Shown: positions 24,767 through 33,480, numbered from the stretch's first letter. The stretch: DNA of 64,000 bases from Acetobacteraceae bacterium (GCA_947455205.1 CANGNF010000021.1:1-64000), one strand, 5' to 3'. Notes: generated by a model from the letters alone, not told the origin. Made by a program: numbers and translations.

Positions 24767-26653
24767 ATGAACGAGGTGCTGCCGTTGGCGCGCGACCTGC
24801 GCGTGGCCCTGGTCGGCCGGCCGAATTGCGGCAAGACCGCGCTGTTCAACGCCCTGACCGGCAGCCGGCAGAAGGTGGCCAACTACCCCGGCGTGACCGT
24901 GGAGCGGAAGGAGGGCGCGCTTGCGACCCCCGCCGGCCGCCAGGTGAAGCTGCTGGATCTGCCGGGCACCTATTCCCTGCGCGCCCGCAGCCCGGACGAG
25001 GTGGTGACGCGCGACGCCGTGCTGGGCCGCCTGGCCGGCGAGACGCCGCCGGACCTGTTCGTGTGCGTCGGCGACGCGACCAACCTCAGGCTGTGCCTGC
25101 GCCTGGTGCTGGAGATCAAGCGCACCGGCCAGCCCATGGTCTTCGCGCTGAACATGTTCGATATCGCCCGCCACCGCGGCATGACGATAGATGTCGCGCG
25201 GCTGGAGGCGGAGCTGGGGGTGCCGGTGGTGACCTCGGTCGCCGTGCGCCGCGGCGGCACCGCGGCGCTGCTGGCCAGGGTGGACGAGGCGCTGGCGGCC
25301 CCCCACGTGCCCCACGCCGCCGAGGGCTGGAGCGAGCCGGATGCCGCCGGCGTGCGCCGCCTGCAGAAGGAGGCCGACCGGATCCTGCGCGCCAGCGTGC
25401 AGCGCCCGGAGGCACCGGACACGGTGACCGCCAGGCTGGACAAGGTGCTGCTGCACCCCGTCGCGGGGCTGGCGATATTGCTGGCGGTGCTGTTCCTGAT
25501 GTTCCAGGCGGTGTTCACCTGGGCGGCGCCGGTGATGGAGCTGATCAAGGGGGCGTTCGACGCCCTGGGGCTGTGGGTGGCAACGCTGCTGCCCGACGGG
25601 TTGCTGCTGAGCTTCATCCAGAACGGGTTGATCGCCGGCGTCGGCTCCGTGCTGGTCTTCCTGCCGCAGATCCTGGTGCTGTTCCTGTTCATCCTGCTGC
25701 TGGAGGATTTCGGCTACATGAGCCGGGCCGCCTTCCTGATGGACCGGATCATGGGTGGGGCCGGGCTGCATGGGCGGGCCTTCATCCCGCTGCTGTCCTC
25801 CTTCGCCTGCGCCATCCCGGGCATCATGAGCACGCGCGTCATCGACAGCCGGCGCGACCGGCTGGCGACCATACTGGTGGCGCCGCTGATGACCTGTTCT
25901 GCCCGCATACCCGTGTACACGCTGATCATCGGCGCCTTCATTCCGGACCGCACCGTGGGCGGGGTGTTCAGCTTGCAGGGGCTGGTGATGTTCGGGCTGT
26001 ACACCGCCGGCATCGCCTCGGCGCTCGGCGTTTCCTGGGTGTTGAAGCGCTTCCTGTTCCAGGGGGCGCCGCCGGAACCCTTCATGCTGGAGCTGCCGGA
26101 CTACAAGCGGCCGGATGCGCGCAACGTGCTGATGGGGCTGTACCAGCGCGGGCTGATCTTCCTGAAGCGCGCGGGCACCACGATCTTGGCCATGATGTGC
26201 GTGATCTGGGTGCTGGCTTCAGTGCCGCGGCCGCCCGAGGGCGCCACCCAGCCGGCCATCGAGTACAGCCTGGCGGCGAAGATCGGCCATGCGATGGAGC
26301 CGGTGATCCGGCCGATCGGCTTCAACTGGCAGATCGGCGTGGCGCTGATCCCCGGCATGGCGGCGCGGGAGGTGGCGGTGGCCTCGCTCGGCACCGTCTA
26401 TGCCATCGAGAATGCCGAGGAGGCGCCGGAGACCCTGGGCGCGGCGCTGGCGGGCAAGTGGAGCATCGCCACCGCGCTGGCGCTGCTGGCCTGGTACGTG
26501 TTCGCGCCGCAATGCGCCTCCACCCTGGTGGTGGTGCGGCGGGAGACCGGCAGCCGCGGTTGGATGTGGTTCCTGTTCGGCTACATGCTGGCGCTGGCCT
26601 ATGCGGCGGCCTTCGTGACCTACCAGGGGGCGGTGCTGCTGGGGTTGGGGTAG
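24767..26653 (+). CDS. feoB: ferrous iron transporter FeoB
   Basis: A 628-residue FeoB. The N-terminal GTPase has G1 as GRPNCGKT (17-24), G3 as DLPGT (64-68) and G4 as NMFD (129-132), followed by a helical GDI-like region to about residue 220. From about residue 235 there are the two Gate repeats: one around FLPQILVLFLFILLLEDFGYMSR with FACAIPGIMSTR, the second around GFNWQIGVALIPGMAAREV. It imports Fe2+ through the inner membrane. It is shorter than E. coli FeoB (773) mainly at the C-terminus, as is common outside enterics, and no feoC follows. The start one base after the feoA stop, with the GTPase soon after, supports this ATG. Confidence 0.95.
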   Translation: MNEVLPLARDLRVALVGRPNCGKTALFNALTGSRQKVANYPGVTVERKEGALATPAGRQVKLLDLPGTYSLRARSPDEVVTRDAVLGRLAGETPPDLFVCVGDATNLRLCLRLVLEIKRTGQPMVFALNMFDIARHRGMTIDVARLEAELGVPVVTSVAVRRGGTAALLARVDEALAAPHVPHAAEGWSEPDAAGVRRLQKEADRILRASVQRPEAPDTVTARLDKVLLHPVAGLAILLAVLFLMFQAVFTWAAPVMELIKGAFDALGLWVATLLPDGLLLSFIQNGLIAGVGSVLVFLPQILVLFLFILLLEDFGYMSRAAFLMDRIMGGAGLHGRAFIPLLSSFACAIPGIMSTRVIDSRRDRLATILVAPLMTCSARIPVYTLIIGAFIPDRTVGGVFSLQGLVMFGLYTAGIASALGVSWVLKRFLFQGAPPEPFMLELPDYKRPDARNVLMGLYQRGLIFLKRAGTTILAMMCVIWVLASVPRPPEGATQPAIEYSLAAKIGHAMEPVIRPIGFNWQIGVALIPGMAAREVAVASLGTVYAIENAEEAPETLGAALAGKWSIATALALLAWYVFAPQCASTLVVVRRETGSRGWMWFLFGYMLALAYAAAFVTYQGAVLLGLG

Positions 26654-26709
26654 CAGGTTGACGAACCCGCGAGTTGATGTTCTGGTTGAAGAATAACCAG
26701 GAATATAAA

Positions 26710-27348
26710 ATGATGCGCGCGCTTTCATTGGTGTTGTTATTGCTGACTGCCGCGTGCGCCTGGACGCCAGACAGCGTCGTGATCCGCCGTCAGGCTGTGC
26801 CGGTGGCGATGGTGCCGCAAGCTGCTGGCGTGCTGGTCACGGTTGTCGCCGCCGATGCGCGGCAGGAGCGGGAGATCAGCCACAAGAAGAACGGCTACGG
26901 CATGCGTGCCGCCGACATCTCCGCTGAGAACGACATCATCGCGGAAATCCGTGCCGGCGTGGCGGAGATCCTTGGCGGCCAGGGCTTTGGCTCGGGAGCC
27001 GATGCCACTGTCCGGATCGAGGTGACGCGGTTCTACAACATGTTTGACCTTGGCTTCTGGTCGGCCACCGCGAATGCCCAGGTCACCGCCTCGCTGCAGG
27101 TGCAAGGGGCGGATGGTCGCAGCCTCTATGGCCGTGTCTACAGCGCCAACCACCCACTGACCGGCCAGGTGTTGATGAATGCGACGGCGGCACAGACCGC
27201 CTTGCAGGGCGCGCTGGCCGGGCTTTTGCAGCAGATTGCCAATGACCCACAACTGACCAGCGCCTTGCTTCAGGCCCGGCCTGCGCCGCCGCCCGAGCCA
27301 GTGGCACCCGAGCCGGTTCGCCGTCCGGCGCGCCGCCCCATTTCCTGA
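26710..27348 (+). CDS. YajG-like lipoprotein
   Basis: A 212-residue predicted lipoprotein. The signal peptide (MMRALSLVLLLLTAACA) ends in a lipobox-like TAAC with the lipidated cysteine at 16. Threonine at -3 is slightly off consensus. The rest resembles the YajG family: GVLVTVVAADARQERE, the KKNGYGMRAADI segment and the C-terminal AAQTALQGALAGLLQQIAND. A Pro-rich tail (PPPEPVAPEPVRRP) closes it. An AGGA seven bases before the ATG supports the start, and the sequence upstream (26690-26712) is distinctly AT-rich. Function is unknown beyond being envelope-anchored. It follows feoB by 56 bp and may have its own promoter. Confidence 0.75.
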   Translation: MMRALSLVLLLLTAACAWTPDSVVIRRQAVPVAMVPQAAGVLVTVVAADARQEREISHKKNGYGMRAADISAENDIIAEIRAGVAEILGGQGFGSGADATVRIEVTRFYNMFDLGFWSATANAQVTASLQVQGADGRSLYGRVYSANHPLTGQVLMNATAAQTALQGALAGLLQQIANDPQLTSALLQARPAPPPEPVAPEPVRRPARRPIS

Positions 27349-27363
27349 CGGCTGGAGGCGAGA

Positions 27364-27384
27364 GGCAGGGCGTTGCGCCCTGCC
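27364..27384. terminator. bidirectional hairpin terminator between the lipoprotein gene and ecsC
   Basis: A perfect 9-bp stem (GGCAGGGCG/CGCCCTGCC) with a TTG loop lies in the 95-bp convergent gap and is followed by CTTT. The convergent placement and stability fit a terminator for one or both genes. Confidence 0.65.
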
Positions 27385-27443
27385 CTTTGCCAGCAAGCCG
27401 GCTGCCCCCGCAGCAGAATAGTCGGCAGCCTGTGCGCTCAGTA

Positions 27444-28220
27444 TCAGGCCGCCGGCCAGTTGGCCCGGACCAGTTCGACACCATGAGTGCGTTCCAGCCG
27501 GCGCACGGTGAAGTGGGCCTGGGCGATGCCGCGGAAATGCTCCAGGAAGGCCAGGTTGACCGCGGCGCCGGCGGCCGCACCCACCACGGGCATGGCCTGG
27601 GCCGAGAGCTTCACCGCCACCGGGGCGCCGAAGCGGGCGGCCACCGCGCCGAGGAAGCCCGGCAGCATGCCCAGCAGGTTGCGGCCGATGGCGCCCTTCA
27701 GCGTTTCCGCCAGCGCCAGGCGCACGGCGAAGTAGCCGGCCTCGGCCTCGTCATCGGATGGGCCTTCGCCGCTCAGGGCGAAGACCTTCAGGCATTCGGC
27801 CTGGCTGGCGGGGTCACCCAGGTCCTCGCCCTGCTCGGCGGCGATGGCGGCGATCTGGCGCAGCAGCAGGGTGGTGGAGACCGGCAGCTCCACCAGCGTG
27901 CCGGGCAGGCCGAAGGCGCCGCCGGCGATGCCCGACGCCGCCATCAACCCGCGATGCAGCCAGCGCGAGGACAAGGGCGTGGGGTTGGCGCCGGGGTCCA
28001 GCTTCAGCGCCGCCTTCATGGCGCTTTCCAGCGCGCGGCGCACGGCGCTGTCCAACGCGTTCTCGATGGGCCGGGGCAGGGCGCGCTTCAGTGCCTCCAC
28101 CGATTGGCCGACCATGCCGGCCAGGCGCACGGCGACGGAGGAATGCTCCAGCACGGCGGCGGCGGCGTGCAGCTCGGCCAGGGCCTCGGCGGGAAGCTGG
28201 GGGGTGGTGGTCAGGCTCAT
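27444..28220 (-). CDS. EcsC-family protein, coupled to the AbrB-Doc module
   Basis: A 258-residue protein of the EcsC family (PF12787). The central part SRWLHRGLMAASGIAGGAFGLPGTLVELPVSTTLLLRQIAAIA is the typical core, amphipathic to membrane-associated, and is followed by AMPVVGAAAGAAVNLAF near the C-terminus. EcsC proteins have no established biochemical activity; the name comes from the Bacillus ecs operon. Its ATG overlaps the stop of the doc-like toxin gene (ATGA), and the toxin overlaps the antitoxin the same way. The three genes are therefore one coupled operon, which is unusual for this family. A role linked to the toxin-antitoxin pair is inferred only from this arrangement. Confidence 0.85.
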   Translation of the reverse strand: MSLTTTPQLPAEALAELHAAAAVLEHSSVAVRLAGMVGQSVEALKRALPRPIENALDSAVRRALESAMKAALKLDPGANPTPLSSRWLHRGLMAASGIAGGAFGLPGTLVELPVSTTLLLRQIAAIAAEQGEDLGDPASQAECLKVFALSGEGPSDDEAEAGYFAVRLALAETLKGAIGRNLLGMLPGFLGAVAARFGAPVAVKLSAQAMPVVGAAAGAAVNLAFLEHFRGIAQAHFTVRRLERTHGVELVRANWPAA

Positions 28221-28606
28221 GGGCGGGGTGCCGTGTTGTCGGAGAGCCAGGCAGCGAAGCCGGCCTCGGGAAGTTCCCCGGCGGCGAGGTCGAGCATCGC
28301 CACGACGCATTCGGCGTCGCTGGCGGTGAGGGCAACGCCGTTCAGCAGCAGGAAGGTTTCCACGGCCACATAGGCGGTACGCTTGTTGCCATCGACGAAG
28401 GGATGGTTCCGGGCGATGCCGAACCCCAGCGCGGCGGCCATGGCGACGATGTCCGGCTCGCCATACACGGCCAGGTTCTGCGGGCGCGCCAGGGCACTTT
28501 CCAACAGGCCGCGGTCGCGCAGGCCCTCGCCCCCGCCATGCTCGGCGATCTGCTCGTCATGGATGGCCAGCAGCAGGTCGACGCTGAGCCAGACCGGCTC
28601 GGTCAT
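28217..28606 (-). CDS. doc: Doc-type (Fic fold) toxin
   Basis: A 129-residue protein of the Doc toxin family. It has the Fic-like active-site motif HPFVDGNKR at 68-76, the Doc version with the catalytic histidine H68 and K75. The early part LAIHDEQIAEHGG and GLRDRGLLESAL is also typical. Doc of phage P1 phosphorylates EF-Tu and stops translation; family members are neutralised by the partner antitoxin. Its start overlaps the AbrB-type antitoxin stop and its own stop overlaps the EcsC gene start. The pairing with an AbrB/MazE-fold antitoxin instead of Phd is seen elsewhere but is less common. All key residues are present, so activity is expected. Confidence 0.92.
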   Translation of the reverse strand: MTEPVWLSVDLLLAIHDEQIAEHGGGEGLRDRGLLESALARPQNLAVYGEPDIVAMAAALGFGIARNHPFVDGNKRTAYVAVETFLLLNGVALTASDAECVVAMLDLAAGELPEAGFAAWLSDNTAPRP

Positions 28607-28827
28607 TTCGCCAGCTCACGCAGCACGGCGCGACGGCGGCGCATGACCTCGCGCGCGACTTCCAACTGCTGCTCGAAACCCGGATCGTGGCGGACCAGGC
28701 GCAGTCCGTCGGGCGCTTCCACCACATGCAGCGTATCGCCCTCGCCCACGCCGAGCCGGGCGAGCAGTTCCTTCGGCAGGACAACGCCGACCGAGTTGCC
28801 GATGGCGCGGAGCTTGAGCGTGGACAT
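28603..28827 (-). CDS. AbrB/MazE-type antitoxin for the Doc toxin
   Basis: A 74-residue protein with a swapped-hairpin AbrB (SpoVT/MazE) DNA-binding domain at residues 3-45: LKLRAIGNSVGVVLPKELL, then GVGEGDTLHVVEA. The C-terminal helix, rich in Arg and Glu (EQQLEVAREVMRRRRAV), would bind the toxin. I start at the ATG at 28827, giving the normal position of the domain; a longer start seven codons upstream is possible. It is the first gene of the operon, as usual for an antitoxin, and overlaps doc by ATGA. It probably represses its own operon through the two GTTATAAC palindromes upstream. Confidence 0.9.
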   Translation of the reverse strand: MSTLKLRAIGNSVGVVLPKELLARLGVGEGDTLHVVEAPDGLRLVRHDPGFEQQLEVAREVMRRRRAVLRELAK

Positions 28828-28852
28828 GGCGGAGGCCTCCGTTTGCACGGGT

Positions 28853-28897
28853 GTTATAACGGTGCGGAGCCGATGGCGTCCATACGGATGTTATAAC
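28853..28897 (-). promoter_or_regulatory. paired GTTATAAC palindromes, likely operators of the antitoxin-toxin operon
   Basis: The perfect palindrome GTTATAAC occurs at 28853-28860 and 28890-28897, 37 bp apart, in the 112-bp region before the antitoxin ATG. Such AT-only symmetric sites stand out strongly in this GC-rich sequence. The second resembles a -10 element (TATAAC). Autoregulation by the AbrB-type antitoxin is the expected mechanism and is inferred. Confidence 0.6.
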
Positions 28898-28939
28898 TGG
28901 CAGCGGGAAGCCGCGCCGGGCACGACCTCGCCCCCGCCC

Positions 28940-30262
28940 CTACAGGATGTACCGGCTCAGATCCGCGCTGGCGGCCAGGGGCGCCACCTTTTCCCGCACC
29001 GTGCCGGCGTCCACCCGCACGCTTTCGCCGGACTTGTCGCTGGCGGTGAAGGAGATTTCCTCCAGCAGCCGTTCCAGCACCGTCGCCAGCCGGCGGGCGC
29101 CGATGTTTTCCACCCGGGCGTTGATGTCGGTGGCCAGGTCGGCGATCGCGTCCACCGCTTCGGGGGTGATGTCCAGCGTCACGCCCTCGGTGCCCAGCAG
29201 CGCCACGTATTGCTTGACCAGGCTGTTCTCCGGCTCGGTCAGGATGCGCCGCATGTCGTCGCGGGACAGCGCCTGCAGTTCCACGCGGATCGGCAGGCGG
29301 CCCTGCAACTCCGGCAGCAGGTCCGAAGGCTTGGCCATGTGGAAGGCGCCACTGGCGATGAACAGGATGTGGTCGGTCTTCACCGGGCCATGCTTGGTGG
29401 TGACGGTGGTGCCCTCGATCAGCGGCAGCAGATCGCGCTGGACGCCTTCGCGGCTGACATCGCCGCCGCGGAAGCCGCCTTCGCTGGTGCGGGCGCAGAC
29501 CTTGTCGATCTCGTCCAGGAAGACGATGCCGTTGTTCTCGGCATTGGTGATGGCGTCGCGGGTCAGTGCCTCGGCGTCCAGCAGCTTGTCGGCCTCGTCC
29601 TTGGTCAGGGCGATGCGGGCCTCGGCGACCTGCATCTTGCGGGCCTTCTGCCGGCCGCCGAACATCTTGCCCAGCATGTCCTGCATGTTCTGCATCTGCA
29701 TGCCCTGCTGGCCCGGCAGGTCCATCATGCCGATCGGCATGCCGCCGCCGGCATCGGCCAGCTGGACCTCAACCTCGCGCGCCTCCAGCTGCCCCTCGCG
29801 CAGCATCTTGCGGAATTTCATGCGGGTTTCGCCGGAAGCACCCTCGCCGACCAGGGCGGTCAGCAGGCGCTCCTCGGCGGCCAGCTCGGCCTTGGCCTGG
29901 ACGGTCTTGCGGGCAACGTCGCGCATCTGGGTGATCGAGACCTCGACCAGATCTCGAATAATGCTGTCCACGTCGCGGCCGACATAGCCGACCTCGGTGA
30001 ACTTGGTGGCCTCCACCTTCAGGAAGGGGGCGTTGGCCAGGCGGGCCAGGCGGCGGGCGATCTCGGTCTTGCCGCAGCCGGTGGGGCCGATCATCAGGAT
30101 GTTCTTCGGCACCACTTCCTCACGGATGCCGTCCGGCAGTTGCTGGCGGCGCCAACGGTTGCGCAGCGCAATGGCGACGGCGCGCTTGGCGTCGTTCTGG
30201 CCGACGATGTAGCGGTCCAGCTCCGAGACGATCTCGCGCGGGCTCAGGTTCACGGCTTCCAT
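28940..30262 (-). CDS. hslU: HslU, ATPase subunit of the HslVU protease
   Basis: A 440-residue AAA+ unfoldase at the usual HslU length. It begins with the family N-terminus [17 protein letters not shown], has the Walker A GPTGCGKT near residues 59-66 (valine replaced by cysteine compared with the common GPTGVGKT), Walker [10 protein letters not shown] and the C-terminal DLSRYIL that docks into HslV. The I-domain between the Walker motifs includes a Met/Gln-rich stretch. It unfolds substrates and feeds them to HslV in the cytoplasm. Its ATG overlaps the hslV stop (TGATG). HslVU is often heat-shock controlled, but no sigma-32 site was identified here. Confidence 0.97.
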   Translation of the reverse strand: MEAVNLSPREIVSELDRYIVGQNDAKRAVAIALRNRWRRQQLPDGIREEVVPKNILMIGPTGCGKTEIARRLARLANAPFLKVEATKFTEVGYVGRDVDSIIRDLVEVSITQMRDVARKTVQAKAELAAEERLLTALVGEGASGETRMKFRKMLREGQLEAREVEVQLADAGGGMPIGMMDLPGQQGMQMQNMQDMLGKMFGGRQKARKMQVAEARIALTKDEADKLLDAEALTRDAITNAENNGIVFLDEIDKVCARTSEGGFRGGDVSREGVQRDLLPLIEGTTVTTKHGPVKTDHILFIASGAFHMAKPSDLLPELQGRLPIRVELQALSRDDMRRILTEPENSLVKQYVALLGTEGVTLDITPEAVDAIADLATDINARVENIGARRLATVLERLLEEISFTASDKSGESVRVDAGTVREKVAPLAASADLSRYIL

Positions 30263-30825
30263 CACGCGGTCTCCAGCGTTTCGAAGATGGCGTTGCCGTT
30301 GGTGTAGACGCAGATGCCGGCGGCGATCTGCATGCCGCGGCGGCAGATTTCCTCGGCCGAAAGCCCGTCCACCGGCAGCAGGGCGCGGGCGGCGGCCAGG
30401 GCGTAGTTGCCGCCGCTGCCGATGCCGATGACGGCGTCCTCGGGTTCCAGCACGTCGCCCTGGCCGGTCAGCAGCAGGCTGCGCTTGTGGTCGGCCACGG
30501 CCAGCAGGGCCTCCAGCCGGCGCAGGTAGCGGTCGGTCCGCCAGTCCTTGGCCAGTTCGACGCAGGCGCGTTCCAGCTGGTCCGGAAAGCGTTCCAGCTT
30601 GGTCTCCAGGCGTTCCAACAGGGTGAAGGCATCCGCGGTGGCGCCGGCGAAGCCGCACAGCACCTTGCCCTGGGCGATGCGGCGCACCTTGCGGGCGTTG
30701 CCCTTGACCACGGTCTGGCCGAGCGAGACCTGGCCGTCTCCGGCCATGCAGACCTGGGCGCCCTTGCGGACGCAGAGGATGGTGGTGCCGTGCCAGCCCA
30801 AGGGGTCGTGTGGGGTCGTGTTCAT
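30262..30825 (-). CDS. hslV: HslV, peptidase subunit of the HslVU protease
   Basis: A 187-residue threonine protease of the proteasome-beta fold. The catalytic Thr should be exposed after removal of a short leader ending WHG: the mature sequence would start [19 protein letters not shown]. The later [16 protein letters not shown] and the ICVYTN end fit HslV. It forms the double six-membered ring that degrades proteins delivered by HslU. I start at the ATG at 30825. It is divergent from hisB; the 377-bp gap between them is largely a degenerate tandem repeat, so the promoter must lie within or next to that array. Confidence 0.96.
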   Translation of the reverse strand: MNTTPHDPLGWHGTTILCVRKGAQVCMAGDGQVSLGQTVVKGNARKVRRIAQGKVLCGFAGATADAFTLLERLETKLERFPDQLERACVELAKDWRTDRYLRRLEALLAVADHKRSLLLTGQGDVLEPEDAVIGIGSGGNYALAAARALLPVDGLSAEEICRRGMQIAAGICVYTNGNAIFETLETA

Positions 30826-30876
30826 GGCTGACGATGTGGGACTTTCCGCGCCCGGCGGCAACGGGGTGGTGGGCAG

Positions 30877-31158
30877 GCCGAACGGCGGGGGTTGCGGCGT
30901 TGCCGCACGGCGGGGGTTGCGACCTTGCCACGCGGCGATGGTTGCGGCGGGCCGCACGGCAGGGACTCGGCCGGCCACACGGGAGGGACTCGGCGGCCGC
31001 ACGGCGGAGCCTCGGCGCTGCCGCACGGCGCGGCCTGCACCCTGCCGCAAGGCGCAGGCCTCGGCCCCTGCCGCACGAAGCGTCTCGGCCTTGCCGCACG
31101 GCGATGGTTGCGGCCCTGCCGCACGGCCTGGTTGCACCGTGCCGCACGCCGCCACCGC
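30877..31158. repeat. about twelve-copy, roughly 24-bp degenerate tandem repeat between hslV and hisB
   Basis: The core GCCGCACGGCG, followed by a variable half ending near GGTTGCGGC or ACTCGGC, recurs about twelve times with starts spaced 22-26 bp (for example near 30951, 30974, 30996, 31020, 31044, 31070, 31093, 31118, 31141). The core is itself partly symmetric (GCCG..CGGC). It fills most of the divergent gap between hslV and hisB. Because the spacing is often 24, several frames stay open through it, but the encoded low-complexity peptides do not suggest a gene. Confidence 0.8.
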
Positions 31159-31202
31159 AACAGGGCTGGCGAAGCGGGGGCCGTGGGCGTATCTGACGCC
31201 GC

Positions 31203-31811
31203 ATGCAGGCCCTGATCCCCCGCCGTGCCGAGGTTTCCCGCACCACGGCCGAAACCGACATCCAGGTGACCATGGTGCTGGACGGCACCGGGCGGTCCAC
31301 CATCGCGACCGGGATCGGTTTCCTCGACCACATGCTCACCGCGCTGGCCAGGCACGCCATGCTGGACCTGACGGTGAAGGCGGTGGGCGACCTGCATATC
31401 GACGGCCATCACACCACCGAGGATGTCGGCATCGTGCTGGGCCAGGCGCTGCGCCAGGCGCTGGGCGACAAGCGCGGCATCCGCCGCTACGGCCATGCCG
31501 CCATCCCGATGGACGAGGCGTTGGCGGAAGCGGCGCTGGACATTTCCGGCCGGCCCTTCCTGGCCTGGTCGGTGCCGATCGAGCGCCCGAAGGTGGGCGA
31601 GATGGATACCGAGCTGTTCGAGGAGTTCTTCCGGGCCTTCGCCTTCAACGCGGGCCTGACCCTGCACGTGACGCTGAAGGCCGGCACCAACGCCCACCAC
31701 ATCGCCGAGGCCTGCTTCAAGGCCCTGGCCCGGGCGCTGCGCATGGCGCTGGAGCTGGACCCCAGGGCGCCGGACGCGGTGCCCTCCACCAAGGGCGTGC
31801 TGGAGGCCTGA
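31203..31811 (+). CDS. hisB: imidazoleglycerol-phosphate dehydratase HisB
   Basis: A 202-residue single-function HisB, as usual outside enterics. It catalyses the sixth step of histidine synthesis in the cytoplasm. Metal-binding repeats are clear: [14 protein letters not shown] and [13 protein letters not shown] in the first half, then [15 protein letters not shown] and [19 protein letters not shown] in the second. It begins the his operon here. The ATG is at 31203 with a weak Shine-Dalgarno, and its stop overlaps the next start (TGATG). The promoter is probably just downstream of the tandem repeat array. Confidence 0.97.
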   Translation: MQALIPRRAEVSRTTAETDIQVTMVLDGTGRSTIATGIGFLDHMLTALARHAMLDLTVKAVGDLHIDGHHTTEDVGIVLGQALRQALGDKRGIRRYGHAAIPMDEALAEAALDISGRPFLAWSVPIERPKVGEMDTELFEEFFRAFAFNAGLTLHVTLKAGTNAHHIAEACFKALARALRMALELDPRAPDAVPSTKGVLEA

Positions 31812-32155
31812 TGCAGGTCTTCACCGTGCATACCCCGCCCGCAGAGAACGCCTCGGCGGCGGAGCCGATGCCGTTGCTGCTGGCCGAGGGCTTCTGCTGG
31901 GCCGCGCTGCTGTTCGGGCCGCTGTGGCTGCTGGCGCACCGGCTGTGGTGGCCGGCGGCGGCGCTGCTGGTCGCCAGCATGGCGCTGGGCTTCATCAGCC
32001 CCTGGGTGGCGGCGGGGCTGCAGCTGGTCTTCGGCTTCGAGGCGCAGGACATCCGCCGCTGGGCGCTGGCGCGGCAGGGCTGGTCCCTGGCCGGCGTGGT
32101 CGCGGCGGGCGACGAACAGCGCGCGACCCAGCGCCTGCTGGACGCGGCGGCATGA
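31811..32155 (+). CDS. DUF2628-type small membrane protein
   Basis: A 114-residue protein with two or three hydrophobic helices between residues 25 and 80 (GFCWAALLFGPLWLLAHRLWWPAAALLV). The start [10 protein letters not shown] and the FxWxAxLFGPLWLL pattern fit the DUF2628 family. These proteins have no known function. The gene is coupled on both sides (TGATG with hisB, ATGA with hisH). This place in the histidine operon is recurrent in alphaproteobacteria as far as I recall. It may serve the membrane or just be co-transcribed. Confidence 0.75.
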   Translation: MQVFTVHTPPAENASAAEPMPLLLAEGFCWAALLFGPLWLLAHRLWWPAAALLVASMALGFISPWVAAGLQLVFGFEAQDIRRWALARQGWSLAGVVAAGDEQRATQRLLDAAA

Positions 32156-32811
32156 GCGCGGTGCAGAAGATCGCGGTGGTGGACCCCGGCTCGGGCAACC
32201 TGGCCAGCGTGCTGCGCGCACTGGACCGCGCGGCGGCGGACCGCGGCGTGGCGATCCAGGCCAGCATCACCCGCGATGCCGCCGAGGTGCTGGCCGCCGA
32301 CCGGATCGTGCTGCCGGGCCAGGGCGCCTTCGCCGCCTGCTGGGCCGGGCTGACCGCGCTGCCCGGCATGGTGGCGGCGCTGGAGAAGCGGGTGGCCGGT
32401 GGCACGCCGCTGCTGGGCATCTGCGTCGGCATGCAGGTGATGGCCGAGCGCGGGCTGGAGCATGGGGTGACCCCGGGCCTCGGCTGGATCAAGGGCGAAA
32501 TCGCGCCGATGGACCCGCGCGCGGCGGATGGCGGCGCGCTGCCGCTGCCGCAGATGGGCTGGAACAGCCTGGACTTCACCCCCGGCCATGCCCTGCTGGC
32601 GGGGATCGCGCCCGGCGAATACGGCTACTTCGTGCATTCCTACGCGCTCTCCGGCGGCCTGGCCGAGGAGACGCTGGCGACCGCCGAATATGGCGGGCCG
32701 GTGGTGGCGATCGTCGGCCGCGGCAACGTCGCCGGCACGCAGTTCCATGTGGAGAAGAGCCAGACGGTCGGCCTGCGGATCCTGGGCAATTTCCTGGGCT
32801 GGCAGCCATGA
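32152..32811 (+). CDS. hisH: imidazole glycerol phosphate synthase glutaminase subunit HisH
   Basis: A 219-residue class I glutamine amidotransferase. The nucleophile cysteine lies in LLGICVGMQVMAERG (GICVGMQ instead of the common GICLGMQ). The catalytic histidine and glutamate are in GTQFHVEKSQ, near residue 195-200. It makes ammonia from glutamine for HisF, encoded further down the operon. The ATG at 32152 overlaps the previous stop (ATGA), and the stop overlaps the GNAT gene start. Confidence 0.96.
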   Translation: MSAVQKIAVVDPGSGNLASVLRALDRAAADRGVAIQASITRDAAEVLAADRIVLPGQGAFAACWAGLTALPGMVAALEKRVAGGTPLLGICVGMQVMAERGLEHGVTPGLGWIKGEIAPMDPRAADGGALPLPQMGWNSLDFTPGHALLAGIAPGEYGYFVHSYALSGGLAEETLATAEYGGPVVAIVGRGNVAGTQFHVEKSQTVGLRILGNFLGWQP

Positions 32812-33401
32812 GCGCGGCCATGCAGGGCGGCACCGGGGCGCACCAGCTCTCGGTCGAGCAGGCCGTGCGGATCGACGACCACGACCTGGCGGAGCTGTGC
32901 GAGGCGACCGACGCCGCGATCATCGAGAGTGGCGGCTTCGGCTGGGTGGAGCCGCAGGGCCGCACCGCGCTGGAGCGGCACTTCCGCGGTGTGCTGCTGG
33001 TGCCGGAGCGGGAGCTGTTCCTGGCCCGTCTGGATGGCAGCGTGGTGGGCAGCGCCCAACTGGTGAAGCCGCCGCGCAACAACGAGGCCCAGGCCTTCGG
33101 CGCCCAGCTGACCCATGCCTACCTGGCGCCCTATGCGCGCGGCCATGGCCTGGCGCGGCTGATGGTGACACGGGTGGAGGAGCGGGCCGCCGGCATGGGC
33201 ATCCGCGTGCTGAACCTGGACGTGCGGGCGACGCAGGCCACCGCGATCTCGCTGTTCGAGGGGTTGGGCTATACCCGCTGGGGCACTCACCCGGCCTATG
33301 CCCGCGTGGGCGGCCAGACCGTGGCCGGGCACTACTACTACAAGCTGCTGGAGCCCGGGCGCGGGCGCAGCACGGGAAAGCTGATCAACGAGGGCCAGTA
33401 G
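32808..33401 (+). CDS. GNAT-family N-acetyltransferase
   Basis: A 197-residue protein with a GNAT acetyl-CoA fold: [20 protein letters not shown] (acetyl-CoA pyrophosphate loop, R/Q-x-x-G-x-G/A-like as ARGHGLA) and [19 protein letters not shown] near the end. It is translationally coupled to hisH (ATGA) and sits before hisA, so it is inserted in the histidine pathway genes. No GNAT enzyme is needed for histidine synthesis. Its substrate is unknown; an amino-group acceptor or a protein terminus are both possible. Confidence 0.85.
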   Translation: MSAAMQGGTGAHQLSVEQAVRIDDHDLAELCEATDAAIIESGGFGWVEPQGRTALERHFRGVLLVPERELFLARLDGSVVGSAQLVKPPRNNEAQAFGAQLTHAYLAPYARGHGLARLMVTRVEERAAGMGIRVLNLDVRATQATAISLFEGLGYTRWGTHPAYARVGGQTVAGHYYYKLLEPGRGRSTGKLINEGQ

Positions 33402-33480
33402 CGCCTGGTCGCCGCGGGGTCGCACGGCCCGGCGGCGCGACCCGGCCGCTTTGCCCATTTGCCCCAGGGAAAGTCTCGAC

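Noticed and set aside
31160..31203. A his leader peptide/attenuator before hisB
   Set aside because: No run of histidine codons or alternative hairpins was seen upstream of hisB.
30822..31700. Low-complexity protein gene through the 24-bp array
   Set aside because: Several frames are open because the repeat length is often a multiple of three; no Shine-Dalgarno or domain supports translation, and it would run into hisB.
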